Assembly: GCA_027924585.1 (NCBI GenBank)
Contig: BSBM01000361.1
Coordinates: 69,500,501 to 69,564,500 of the forward strand
From: Larix kaempferi
Lineage: Eukaryota; Streptophyta; Pinopsida; Pinales; Pinaceae
Direction: 5' to 3'
Length of the DNA: 64,000 bases
Positions 11,980 through 22,949 of this stretch are shown here, in pieces (the first letter of the stretch is position 1; each line of letters opens with the position of its first letter). A program made the translations under genes and the position numbers. The notes below the pieces were generated by a model that saw nothing but the letters and a program-made list of their open reading frames with translations, was not told where the DNA came from and did no database searches.

Positions 11980-12660
11980 TGTCATCATTATTTCTTCTTT
12001 ATTCTGGTAGAAAAAATGGATTAAAAGGTCTCCTAAATTGATTAGGAATTCGATTATTAGCCTCACGTGTAGGCATGTTATGATTTCTATTCGCCATCTC
12101 CATCTTGCAAGCTTTGATGACAAGACCTTGGTATTATTGGACATTTATTCCATTGCATTATCCACTAACTTGGCTGCAAAGGTCTGTTCTTTCTTTTCCT
12201 CCTTTGGTTTCTTCTTACTGCTATCTTCTTCTTCAGCTTTACTGTTAAATTTTTATGCTACCAAAATATTTGATTCCACCTCCAAAGCTACTTCCTACAT
12301 ATTGATCAGAGTAACTGACCTTCTTTCCCTTAGCAACAAAGAAAAGTCAGCATCAAAAGGATTTGCATAAGTCAACTTTACAGATGTTTATGTCATTTTA
12401 ATTTTAGTTGGAATATTTATAGTGAAATATGAGATAGATTCTCTAGATTTCCTTCTCAAAGAAAAAAATTCAGTGATGTAGTATAAAGAGTCTTTTTTAT
12501 CACCCCACTTCCTAAGGAAAGTCTAATCGAGCTCTTTAATATCATGTTCAAATTATGAGGAAACTCCCTAAACCATTTTCTAAACTCACCATCAAGACAT
12601 TGCACAGACCCCTCCATCCATAAATATGCATTTTCAATGTTATGGTTGTATGAAAAAACT
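11980..12660 (-). pseudogene. Gypsy gag domain remnant
   Basis: The minus-strand translation in two or three frames has the plant Ty3/gypsy gag pattern: a W/F-rich block, YYITEFFSLRRK near 12490, then FDADFSLLLRERRSVTLIN near 12330 and a Lys/Glu-rich tail. The related motif FTSFYYDTPNEIQP..LLLLERRS occurs in element F (48423-48758). Several stops (for example where Gln codons became TAG/TAA) show that it is dead. Confidence 0.75.
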
Positions 12661-12816
12661 ATAGTGTGCTGCCAAATGCCGTTCTACAACAACAACACTA
12701 ACGGTCCTCCCAAGAGAAGAGCTAGTGGAACTTGAAAATTTCCTACAGCGACCAACCTGTATAACCTGATGCTTCCAAAACATGCAAATTTTGGAGTAAT
12801 CTAACCAAAAAACATA

Positions 12817-13438
12817 ACATATAAAAAAGGATTCAATTCATTTAATGTTTCCTTTTCTGCAGTTTCCTCATAAGCATTATGTTCTTCCTGAATAAATTTT
12901 TATTTTTCCTAATAAGTTGTTTACTCTTATGATGAATCTTCCTTCTTTTCTCAATAGACTTCTCGTCCAAATCACACAACAGATTGTGTTTAGTGGCAAG
13001 TTTCTCATATTCCTTTTCAATCTATTCCTTTTCTTTTTTGATTGCAATGTTTGCTTCTTTCGAATGCTCATTTGAATCCTCAAGACTGTGCATCTTCTCT
13101 TGGAGCTCTGCTATTTCTTTTTGTTTTTATTTTACAATCTGAGATATAGTTCTCTTATCAGTCATTATCTCTTTAATAAGTTCATATTCATTTAAATTCG
13201 AGATTCTTTTTGCCTTGAATCCTGAAAGTTTTAAAAAAAATTCTTATTCTTTGAATTAAACATGTTTGTAAGCACCTCCTATGTTTCTAGTTCCATCTCT
13301 GAATCTGTATGATCCAAATAATCATCTCTAGGTAGATTAGTCATATTATGCAATCATGTTTCAATTTGGGTTAAAGTTTGAGCAACTTCATTCTCAATCC
13401 TAATATCTCGTACATGTTCCTCATCGGAATCTTCTTCA
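12817..13438 (-). pseudogene. Gypsy ORF N-terminal part with coiled coil, cut by element A
   Basis: The minus strand encodes an acidic stretch (EDSDEEHVRDIRIENEVAQT at the right edge) and then a long Lys/Glu/Leu-rich coiled coil (AELQEKMHSLEDSNEHSKE and KEYEKLATKHNLLCDLDEKS). Only a few stops interrupt about 200 codons. The frame crosses the insertion of A without a shift and continues at 20605-20665, where a Met codon (20663-20665) is a plausible start. A coiled-coil extension ahead of gag is not universal in gypsy elements. It could be an independent gene joined to this element. Confidence 0.55.
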
Positions 13439-14029
13439 TGCTAATGTATATGTAACTTCGGAATGTATTTCATAAATATTTATTGTACCGTTTTAAGAGA
13501 TGTGTTATTCCTCTATAAGGAAGTGTCGTCATGTGTATTGACAGGTGTCGCAAGTTTGTGTACTTGTCGATGGGTTATTAGACCACCATTTGTGGGGTCA
13601 TCCCTGAAATATATATTATATTGTGGATGTACCTAGCTAGACAAGTCGTCCCCATAGTGTAACTAGGAAAACAGGTTAAGTATAAATAGAGATCGGGAGA
13701 TCTCTATTTGGATCACTCGGAAACTCACACTTCTCTCACTCAGAAAGTGGAGCACTAGTGAGGAGGAGGATCATCTGCTACTATGAGACTATCTCAATGT
13801 ATTTTGGTTGTACTTTTGTTGATCATTGCTCTCTCTATCTCTAAGGAAGTTGTGGGGTTTTTCACCTTAGAGTTTTCCCCACGGAAACTCTGTGTCTCTT
13901 GTCTCTCATGATTTTTATTCTTGTGATGCTTGACATGCTGGATATGATTGTTATGCATTGATATACTGTACATGTTATTCTCTCAGTAAAGATCCTAGAG
14001 TATTGTGAATTATTGCTCAAAATTTAACA
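13439..14029 (+). repeat. 5' LTR of A
   Basis: 591 bp, begins TGCTAATG (the 3' copy keeps TGTTGATG) and ends TTTAACA. It contains GGGTTATTAGACCACC motifs, the TATA box and the promoter palindrome. Confidence 0.95.
13681..13709 (+). promoter_or_regulatory. LTR TATA box with overlapping palindrome (A)
   Basis: TATAAATAG at 13681-13689 is a strong plant TATA box. The bases AAATAGAGATC (13684-13694) and GATCTCTATTT (13699-13709) form a perfect 11-bp inverted repeat around a 4-nt loop, so the TATA box lies in the left arm. The 3' LTR has the same arrangement from 20255. Role in promoter function is inferred. Confidence 0.8.
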
Positions 14030-14041
14030 TGGTATCAGAGC
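14030..14041 (+). other. Primer-binding site of A
   Basis: TGGTATCAGAGC, complementary to the 3' end of initiator tRNA-Met, directly follows the 5' LTR. Confidence 0.95.
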
Positions 14042-14603
14042 TAACCTAAGAAGAAGACATTGTGGAGTGATGGAAACTAGGGTTTCTTGTTTATTGGGTT
14101 TCTCTCCACAGATTTTGGAAAAAAAATATAGTATATTCACTCTACTCATCAAGGAGAATTTATCTGTCCAATTAGAATTCAATTCTCAGCATTTTCAGAT
14201 TTGTCCGTAAAAATTAGGGTTTCCACAAAAATAGGCATTTTTGAAATCTGAAGACATAGCTGGAAGCTCCTTGCAAAAATCGAATTTTAGAGCTTTCGAT
14301 TGAGATTTTTGGTTGGGTAGATCTCCGGGAAACTCGAACCCTAATTCAGGGCTCTCCCGAGTGAACCCGGGAGGACAAAAAGGAAAATCTGAAGGGTAAA
14401 GCTTTGCTGATCTGAAATTCTAAATACACCAAGATGATCATCTCATCAAGGCGCATCTTTCTATCCTTTTAGAAAGTTGAAATTCACATTTTGAATTTTT
14501 AGGGTTTTTCTGACAAACACTAATCCGAGACCAAATCCAGTTTTCAGCAATTCAAGTGGTAAGACCTAAATCTTTTCTATTTCCATTTGAAGTACTCTTT
14601 AAG

Positions 14604-15919
14604 ATGTCTTACCACACCAAGCTTGAGGATAAGCTTGAAGAGGCTAATAAATTCGGAGCTTGAAAGTATAGGATTGGGTTAATCCTGGAAGAGAATGAGT
14701 TGGACTCATATATAAAAGAAGACATCCGTATCCCAGAGGATGAAGAAGCTAAGATATTGCATAAGAAGAACTTGGTCAAGGAAAAGAGAATCATTTCTGA
14801 TTATATCAAAGACCATCTCATACCTCATGTGTCTTCTCTAAAGACACCCAAGGAGATGTTTGACTCTCTGACCAAGTTATTTGAAGGGAAGAACATAAAT
14901 CGAAAGATGACTTTGCAGAATCAATTGAAAGGGGTCAAGATGTTGAATGGAGAAACCATTCAATCTTACTTCTCCAAGGTATCTCAGATCAAGGAACAAC
15001 TTGAAGCTGTGGATGAAGTAGTGGATAATGGTGAAGTTGTTATGACCACTCTGAATGGCTTTCCTAGGTCATGGGACTCCTTTATTCAAGGAATCTATGC
15101 AAGAAAGAAATTGATCTCTTTCAATAAATTGTGGGAGGAATTCTCTCAAGAAGAAGCTAGGCTTGTAGCTCGTGAAGAAAATATGGGAGGTGAAGATCAA
15201 GCTCTCGCAGCTCACACCAAAAGAAGCAAGCCCAAGAAGGAGCACCCTCACTACAAGAGATCCTATCAAAAGAATAAGAAGGATCTAAGATGCTTCACAT
15301 GCAATGAGAAGGGTCACTTTGCCTCATATTGTCCCAAGAACAAAAGGGATAACAAAAACAACTCCAACAAGAAGAAGAAGGGCAAAAAAAGAAAGTTCTA
15401 TGCTCATACTGCCAAGGATGATGAACCTCCAAAGAAGAAGGCTAGGGAAGAAAGTGATGATGACTCATCAAGTGAAGAAGAGTATGTTCTAATCTCTGCT
15501 CTCACAGGTACTATCTCTCATGGTTGTAATGATTGGTTAATTGACAGTGGGGCTTCAAAACACATGACTAGGTTTAAAGAATCTTTTGTAAATCTATTTG
15601 AACATGAATCCCCCATAAAGTGAAACTTGGGGATGATTATCAATACCCCATCAAAGGAAGTGGTGAAGCCTCCTTCAACCTAGATTCTGAAAAATCATTG
15701 AAGATGAAAGAAGTCCTTTATGTACCTAGGCTCAAGAAGAACGTACTCTCCATCTCTGCATTGGATGCAAAAAGTATGAGGGTTGCATTTTTGGATGGCC
15801 AAGTTTTAATGTGGCCAAAGGGAAAGACCATAGATGATGTAGTAGTGATTGGAGAGCAAGAGGGAGGATTGTACAAATTAAAGGGACAACTTGAACATGC
15901 TATGAAGACAAAGATTTGA
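14604..15919 (+). pseudogene. Copia gag-protease of A
   Basis: The ATG at 14604 aligns with the start of the intact E polyprotein. Codon 20 is TGA where E has a Trp codon. The frame then runs to 15623 through the gag helices, a CCHC zinc knuckle (CFTCNEKGHFASYC, about 15295-15335), a Lys-rich linker and the protease active site DSGAS (about 15542). Loss of one C in a run of Cs at 15609-15613 shifts the frame; the protease continues in the next frame to 15919. The ending carries a 14-bp duplication of GAAGACAAAGATT. The gag pre-integrase and integrase domains do not follow. Confidence 0.92.
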
Positions 15920-17096
15920 AGACAAAGATTCATCCATAGTCATGGATCACATAGAGGTATGTATAATCTAGTATTGAAAAGGTTAACTTATGAGTTATGC
16001 AGTTCATTAAAGAGAACAAGAAAACATTGCTAGACATAAGTAGCAAATATGGTGAACAGCTATGTTTTCCTTATATCATAGGATCTCTTATATAAGTATG
16101 CATGGCATGATTGATGATGATTGTTCATAAAGAGATAGGTTTGAATAATCATGGGTGTATGCATATTATGTGTCTTACCTTAATTAATGATATGACTAAC
16201 CAGAAGAGTCATAGATTCAAGTAATCATAGGTTTAGACATGTTATGTTTCCTATTGTATGACTAAACATGAGAGTCCTATATAAACCTTGAATGCTAATG
16301 CTTATTATTTCTGTTTGAAATAATCATGACTATACATGCTTGAGATTATTGTGTTTTGATAGTATTGAGAATATACTAATGAATGTATGATTTTGTATGA
16401 GATCACATGGATGATAACACAATCATGATACTAATAAGCATGCATAGGGACCAAGGATGAATATAAGTTCAAGGACAAGTAAACTAGGAAGCAAAGATCA
16501 AGAGGGAGCACTCTCCAGCAGCTCCTGCAAGGATGCAGATATTCAGAGGGAGTTGACCATCTCTCTACATTCCACAATAGAAAGGTGTAGAAGAAGCTAA
16601 TTCAGATTAGGACTCCAGCAGATCCTGCAAGGAAGCAAAGACTCAGAGGGAGTTCACCGAACAAACAAACAAAGATGAGTATTTTAATTGTCATTTCTTG
16701 CATATTTGTTTGTTTAAATAATATTGTTCAATGATGTATATGCTTATGTTCCTAGATTTAGGATGTGTATTAGGCATATTAGAATGATTGCATTAATGAA
16801 CAGCTTACTACTAATATGCATTTGATGGGTAAGTAGGCCTATGGCACTGTACAACATTCCACTGCTACTTATCTAGAGTGAAACCTCTTTGCTGACATGT
16901 TGGGAGCTATGCAAACTCTTAACAATGTTCTGGTAGAGACTGGAAGGCATCTAGAAGGTTATGGAACATGGATAAATGTTGTATTGAAGCATTGGCTAAG
17001 ATAATTGCATGACTGTATGACATATTTCTTTATGTGTAAGAATTTTTCTGAAAATTATGAGATTTTTCTAATCATGCAATTTAACTTGTTTTGTAG
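15920..17096 (+). other. Integrase-replacing block of A with splice-like sites
   Basis: Where integrase should lie there is 1.2 kb without coding capacity. It has CATAGAG|GTATGT at 15957 (donor-like), TTATGCAG ending at 16002 (acceptor-like) and TTGTAG ending at 17096, after which the RT frame opens. Three AGAGGGAG purine tracts lie at 16501, 16545 and 16645. The same block, in the same order, occurs in B1 (28245-29371) and B2 (32728-33960), so it is a heritable part of this family and not a random insertion. Confidence 0.8.
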
Positions 17097-18577
17097 GAAA
17101 GACCATATACCTTCACCTACAAAAGAAGGACTACAACATTTGTTCAAGCAACAAAATTATCTATTGAAGATATTGAAGTTCCCAGGATACGGGAAGAATG
17201 CCATGATCCGTCGATCATGAAGAATGATGTTTGGGATGTACTCTCAAGACCTGAAGGGAAGTTTTGTTATGAATTCTATATGGATCTATTAGATCAATCA
17301 TGCTGCAGATGGCAGCATAGAGAAATATAAAAGTGATGAAATAGAAGATACACCAGATGGATTTCAAGACAACTTCCTTGAATGGTGTAGTTGAAGAGGA
17401 AGTATATGTGGAGCAGCCACTCGGTTTCGAAATACATGACAGGGAGTCATATGTGTGCAGATTGAAGAAAGCCTTTTATGGCTTGAAACAAGCTCCTAGA
17501 ACTTGGTATGGTAGGATGGACAGTTTCCTATCTAGTTTGGGCTTTACCAAGAGTAAAGCAGATTCCAACCTCTACTACAAGGTTGAGGAAGGGAATCCTG
17601 TGATTCTACTCCTGTATGTGGATGACTTATTTGTAACAGGAGATGACAGATTGATTGCAGATACTAAGAGGAAGCTTGCTGCCAAGTTCGATATGAAATA
17701 TTTGGGAATGATGCATTATTTCCTAGGTATGGAGGTGTGGCAGAGTGCAGGTGGGATCTTCCTTGGTCAAGGGAAGTACATAGTAGATACCCTAAAGATA
17801 TTAAGGATGATGGATTGCAAGGCCATGGCCACACCTATGACATCGAATTTGAAGCTTCTATGTGATGCTTCATCTGAGCCAGTTGATATCTCTATGTATC
17901 GTTAGATGATTGGGTCCTTGATGTACCTGACGAACACGAGACCAGATATTTGCTTTGCGGTGAACACATTGAGCTAGTTCCTAATGGATCCAAGGAGTGT
18001 TCACCTGGTTGCTGTAAAGCATGTTCTGAGGTACCTGAAGGGTATAGTGGATTATGGGCTCAAGTATGAAGCAGATCAAAAGTTTAACTTGCAGGGTTAT
18101 GTTGATTTAGATTAGGATGGAAGTGCTGTAGATAGGAAGAGCACATTTGGATGCCGCTTCATTATGGGATCAGGTGTGATCTCTTGGTTCAGCAGGAAGC
18201 AGTCCTGTGTAGCATTGAGTACAGCTGAGGCAGAGTATGTTGCATCCTGTTTAGCTAGTTGTGAGGCAGTATGGCTTCGGAAGCTACTATCTAAGTTATT
18301 TGATCTCCTATTGAATTCTACTGGTATCTTTTGTGATAAACATAGTTGTGTGAAGTTGTCCGAGAACCCAATGTTTCATGACAGGTCGAAACACATAGAG
18401 ATAAAATATCACTATATCAGGGATATGGTGCAGAGAGGAGCTGTGAAGCTCCTGTACATTGCGACAGACGAGCAGATTGTAGATGTGCTGACGAAGCCAC
18501 TAGCCAGGGTGAAGTTTGAGTACTTCAGGGAGAGGCTTGGTGTTCTTCAGATTGATGAAACTTCGAGGAAGAAGTGA
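17097..18577 (+). pseudogene. Copia RT-RNase H of A
   Basis: The region starts in the RT fingers (MKNDVWDV), then has a deletion of about 120 bp after EKYK near 17333 compared with E. It picks up at the HQMD..LNGV block and keeps the catalytic YVDDLF motif near 17620. A Gln-to-TAG stop follows at 17906-17908. RNase H begins near 18110 (the usual DSDWAG is broken by TAG) and keeps SRKQSCVALSTAEAEY, the KHIEIKYHYIRD motif and the C-terminal DVLTKPLA. The final stop is at 18575-18577. Not functional as it stands. Confidence 0.92.
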
Positions 18578-19340
18578 TGGACACATTTGCAGAAGCCATT
18601 CCAATCATGTTGGAAGGAGGATCCTTCACATGGCTATGGATGTAAGCGTTGGATGATGAGCATCAGGACGATGCTCTAGTTACTGCTATGTATATGCATC
18701 AGAAGGCTATTGGATATGATCAGTTGGATCATTTATATGTATATGTATGTATGCATCATGTTGGATGTTGGATATGATCAGTTGGATCATTTATATGTAT
18801 ATGTATGTACGCATCATGTTGGATGCTGGATATGATAAGTTGGATCATTTATATGTATATGTATGTATGCATCAGGAGGATGCTGGATATGATTAGTTGG
18901 ATCATTTATATGTATATACGCATCATGTTTGATGTTGGATATGATCAGTAGGATCATTTTGTATATGCATCATGTTGGATGCTTGGACCATGCATCTATA
19001 TATGTATCAGGTGGATACTGTGTATGATCAGGTAGATCATGTATGTTGATATGTAATAGGTATGATCAGGTGGATCATGTTTTTTTATTTGCATCAGGTC
19101 GATACATTGTATGATCAGGTGGATCATGTATGATGATATGTATCAGGTAGATACTTGGTATGCATCAGGTAGATGCATTATATGATCAGGATGATCATGG
19201 ATGACGAGCTTCAGGATGTTGCTCCAGATGACATGCAGCAGGATGTTGCAGTGATGATGATCAGGATGATCATGTATACATTAGGATGATCATGTATGGT
19301 GAGTATCAGGTTGATACTCTGTGGTTGTGGATCAGGTTGT
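18578..19340 (+). repeat. GATC-rich tandem array of A
   Basis: Between the RNase H stop and the polypurine tract. About four units of 57-58 bp start near 18723 (GTTGGATCATTTATATGTATA...), followed by looser units built on GATCAGGTGGATCATG. Homologous arrays lie at the same place in B1, B2 and C, with different copy number and unit choice. Confidence 0.85.
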
Positions 19341-19800
19341 GCAGATAAGCATATAATAGCGCCCTGGGAGGTTTGCAGATTCTCTTGCTAGGTTTTGCCG
19401 CTAGAATATAATAGTTCCCCGGGAGATCTGGAAAATGCTCTTTTGAGGTTTTGCTTTGGAAGGACATATAATAGTGCCTTGGGAGATCTGCAGATAGTCT
19501 TACAAGGTTTTGCCTATGGCATATAATTTCACCCTGGGATATCTGGCAGATGCGTTTTTGAGGTTTTGTCCTATGGCATATAATAGCGCCCTGGGAGATC
19601 CGATAGGTTTAGCTGTGTGCTTGTAATCGGTCCTAGCATTCTCTTTCGAGGTTTTGTGGTAGGTTCAGATGTAATAGCTCCCTAGGAGATCCGATAGGTT
19701 GGGTTGTGTGATCCTAATAAGTCCTGGGATGCTCTTGCAAGGTTTTGTGACATAAGTAATAAGTCCTGAGTATTCCACAGTATGGCCAGTGATGACGAAG
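19341..19800 (+). repeat. Second tandem array of A
   Basis: Degenerate units of roughly 55-75 bp containing ATATAATAGCGCCCTGGGAG..CT(C/T)TTGC.AGGTTTTG. The same unit in reverse is seen in B1, B2 and C. Confidence 0.8.
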
Positions 19801-19990
19801 ACCTGCAGGTGGTGGGCCTACATCCAGTATGAAAAAGGACTGGCTCTATAGAACTTCCTATGACCAGTAGAGTCAGAGATTGGTTGAGATAGCAGCAACA
19901 ATGACAATGATGATGATGATGCATTGATGACAACAATCCCGAGAAGAAGACTTGTCTAGCAGAACTGTGTCGAGAAATACCTTCCTAGTT

Positions 19991-19999
19991 AAGAGGGAG
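19991..19999 (+). other. Polypurine tract of A
   Basis: AAGAGGGAG immediately before the TG of the 3' LTR; the expected primer site for plus-strand DNA synthesis. Confidence 0.9.
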
Positions 20000-20604
20000 T
20001 GTTGATGTATATGTAACTTCGGAATGTATTTCATCTATGTATTTCATATATATTTATTGTACCCTTATAAGATATGTGTTATTCCTCTATAAGGAAGTGT
20101 CATCATGTGTATTGACAAGTGTCGCAAGTGTGTGTACTTGTCGATGGGTTATTAGACCACCATGTGTTGGGTCAGCCCTAAAATATATATTATATTATGG
20201 ATGTACCTAGCTAGACAAGTCAGCCCCATAGTGTAACTGGGAAAACAGGTTAAGTATAAATAGAGATCGGGAGATCTCTATTTGGATCACTCGGAAACTC
20301 ACACTTCTCTCACTCAGAAAGTGGCGCACTAGTGAGGAGGAGGATCATTTGCTACTAGGAGACTATCTCAGTGTATTTTGGTTGTACTTTGGTTGAGACA
20401 TTGCTCTCTCTATCTCTGAGGAAGTTGTGGGGTTTTTCACCTTAGGGTTTTCCCCACGAAAACTCCGTGTCTCTTGTCTCTCATGCTTTTGATTCTTGTG
20501 ATGCTTGACATGCTTGATATGATTGTTATGCATTGATATATTGTACTTGCTATTCTCTCAGTAAAGATCCTAGAGTATTGTAAATTAATGCTCAAAATTT
20601 AACA
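20000..20604 (+). repeat. 3' LTR of A
   Basis: 605 bp, TGTTGATG...TTTAACA, paired with 13439-14029 and followed by the target duplication CTTCA. Confidence 0.95.
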
Positions 20605-20665
20605 CTTCAATAGTAATAACAACATATTTATTAAAGGGTGAGTTCATGGAATCCTTAGCATTCAT
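20605..20665 (-). pseudogene. N-terminus of the old gypsy ORF, right of element A
   Basis: Reading the minus strand from the Met at 20665-20663, the frame passes NSPFNKYVVITIEE and joins the acidic stretch at 13438 in register once element A is removed. It is the other half of the ORF at 12817-13438. Confidence 0.5.
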
Positions 20666-22369
20666 TCTGAGTTTATTTGTAGATCTAGTATGCAGCCTCC
20701 TAGCTGAAAATACATATATATTTGGTTTAACTTATTCATATGACCTTCTAACTTTCTCTTGTTCATGCAGACTCTCATATTACTCGACCACTCATGCAAC
20801 TGGATTATTCTGAATGGATTCGGGGATAAATATGACTATTTGTAAATGATTTCTTCTTTTAACATTCACTTATTTTTCAGAATAAACATGAAATGAGATT
20901 TCCTTGACTAGATTCTCTTGTTGAGATTAAAGCTTGCATTTTCGACTTCTAGTTTCCCTCATGGGAATTTCTTTTGTTGGTTTTACATCTGAATATTTAT
21001 TTACTCAACCTTTAGAAATGCTAGGAGAATGAGCTTCTAGAGCAAGGATTACTATTTCATCCTCGTGAGGCTCAAGTTCTTTCTTTGGAGTAAACCTTGA
21101 AGAGACTAGGAAACATTGCCAAGTTTGATTCTATTTTTCTAGCTCTTCCAAAACCAAGAAATTAATCAAGCCATAATGGAATATAATGTGTTTTGTGTGT
21201 TCTGAATGATTTTGATCTCTGATCGACATCTTCGTCGGGCTCTTCAGAAAATAATATGGAAAATTCATCCTTTTAAAACTAGAAATATGCAAGAGGAATC
21301 ATATATGATAAATAAAGGTAATGGAAAACCTACCTTCACAAGTTACATACAGTTGAACCATATTCAAAATGTCTCACCATTCCTCTTTCAGATAGATTCT
21401 TGAAATACCCTTACTTCAGTATGGATCCTGATACTAGGGCTTACAGAACTAATTGAAATGTGCATAAACACTCTGGTTTTTTAACCACTTATCACCATCT
21501 AGGGGAAACCTGGTGGTGGCGGCTACCAATTCTTCTATAACATGGAACATGAAACCCCCAATTTCAACAATATCTCCATCAAAATTTTGAGCAAATATTT
21601 GTGCAACTACATCGTTGAAACCCTGGAGTCTCTAACAAAAGTGGAACCATCCAGCTTTTTTAAATTTCTAGACACCGTCTGGCAACGATTCTATATACTA
21701 AGCACCTGTAGGTTCATATATTTGCACTAAACATCCCTTTTTACCCATACTTCATTGAATTTGCAGCTCTATTGTCAACTTCATATTTTTGAGAGAAGAA
21801 GACTAAACCACAAGAAAAACGAACTTGAAAAAGGACCAGTATTATGAGAACCATAAAGCTTCAGATTTTGAAAGGTAGAGTATTGTGGGAGTCATAAAAC
21901 ATCATTATAACATTTGTTCATATCATGGATCGAAACAAAAACAACGTGCAACTCTACTAACTGAATCATGAGAAGTTAAACATTTATGTAACTCATTTTC
22001 CATTTTCTAGCACACTTGAAAACATAATTCTTTGATCTAACAAGATTCATGTATAATGATTACGATCTGACTAGGATAGATGATACTTTTAACCAGAACT
22101 TCACTAACTCCTACAATGCCTTGTTTTGAATCAAATTTGATTTCGCTACTGAAAATTGGAAACTTCTAGCGGCACTTGATTTGGATACAAAGCATTAGAG
22201 ACAAAACCCCCTTTTTTATGGAACTATACAACTAGGTAAGCCAAGTTAATAATTACCAATTTAGAATTGAACACATTCATATCAAACCAAGAAAAAATAA
22301 CCAAAAGAAGAGAAGGAACAAATATAAATAACAAATGGAATCAAGGATATAAGCATTAATATTTACTAA
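20666..22369. other. Unassigned AT-rich DNA
   Basis: No supportable gene. It may be the leader or LTR of the old gypsy element, but I could not find its boundary. Confidence 0.35.
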
Positions 22370-22710
22370 GAATAAGGTAAAGTAATATTTTTAGGTTAGC
22401 AAATGTAGGACTAACAAGAGCAGTCACTAATAAACAAGAAGAATATGAAGCGGTCATTGAGTTATTGAATGATTCCCTCCACATCGAAATAAGACACCTA
22501 CATATACACCTAGATTCCCAACTCATAGTCTCAAAGCTGAACAATGTTTTTCATGTCCTCAACCCGCTCTTCTTTCAAGAAGTATTCGCAAGTTCGCCTC
22601 TTGATATGAATATAGTTTCACATGAGCACATTCACCCATGTCCCTAGAAAATCGAACACATTCACTGATCATGTTGCTAATGAGGTCCTTGACTGGAACC
22701 TATTACATCA
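22370..22710 (+). pseudogene. Retrotransposon RNase H fragment
   Basis: A plus-strand frame reads QEEYEAVIELLNDSLHIEIR, HLHIHLDSQLIVSKLN and a SHEHIHP segment. This matches RNase H of plant gypsy elements: the E of the first motif, the D of LDSQL and the late His are in place. The final helix is interrupted by TAG and TAA. Nothing upstream or downstream extends it. Orientation is opposite to the neighbouring old gypsy ORF, so it is a separate relic. Confidence 0.65.
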
Positions 22711-22844
22711 ATAGTCAATCTACCCTACAAGAAAAAACATGATATATGGATACACATCACTATCATGTCATATATAAACACAATAGCAACATATGTACAC
22801 ATCACATCACACATAAAGATATCAAAATGCCTATCAAAGGGTAT

Positions 22845-22860
22845 ATATATATATATATCG
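22845..22860. repeat. (TA)n microsatellite
   Basis: A run of TA dinucleotides. Confidence 0.9.
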
Positions 22861-22949
22861 TTAAAAAATATGTGTCATGTACAACATGTGGACTCATGGG
22901 ACATATACAAAAAATCATCTTCCTTATGGGGGGTACATAAAAAACCTGT

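Larger units (their letters stand above)
13439..20604 (+). mobile_element. Copia element A, 7.2 kb, non-autonomous
   Basis: A full-length LTR retrotransposon on the plus strand: 5' LTR 13439-14029, primer site, gag-protease, an integrase-free block, RT-RNase H, tandem arrays, polypurine tract and 3' LTR 20000-20604. The target duplication CTTCA is exact (13434-13438 and 20605-20609). The LTRs differ by roughly 5% plus a 14-bp indel, so the copy is not recent. It inserted into the N-terminal part of an old gypsy ORF. Integrase is absent and gag has a stop and a frameshift. Confidence 0.95.
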
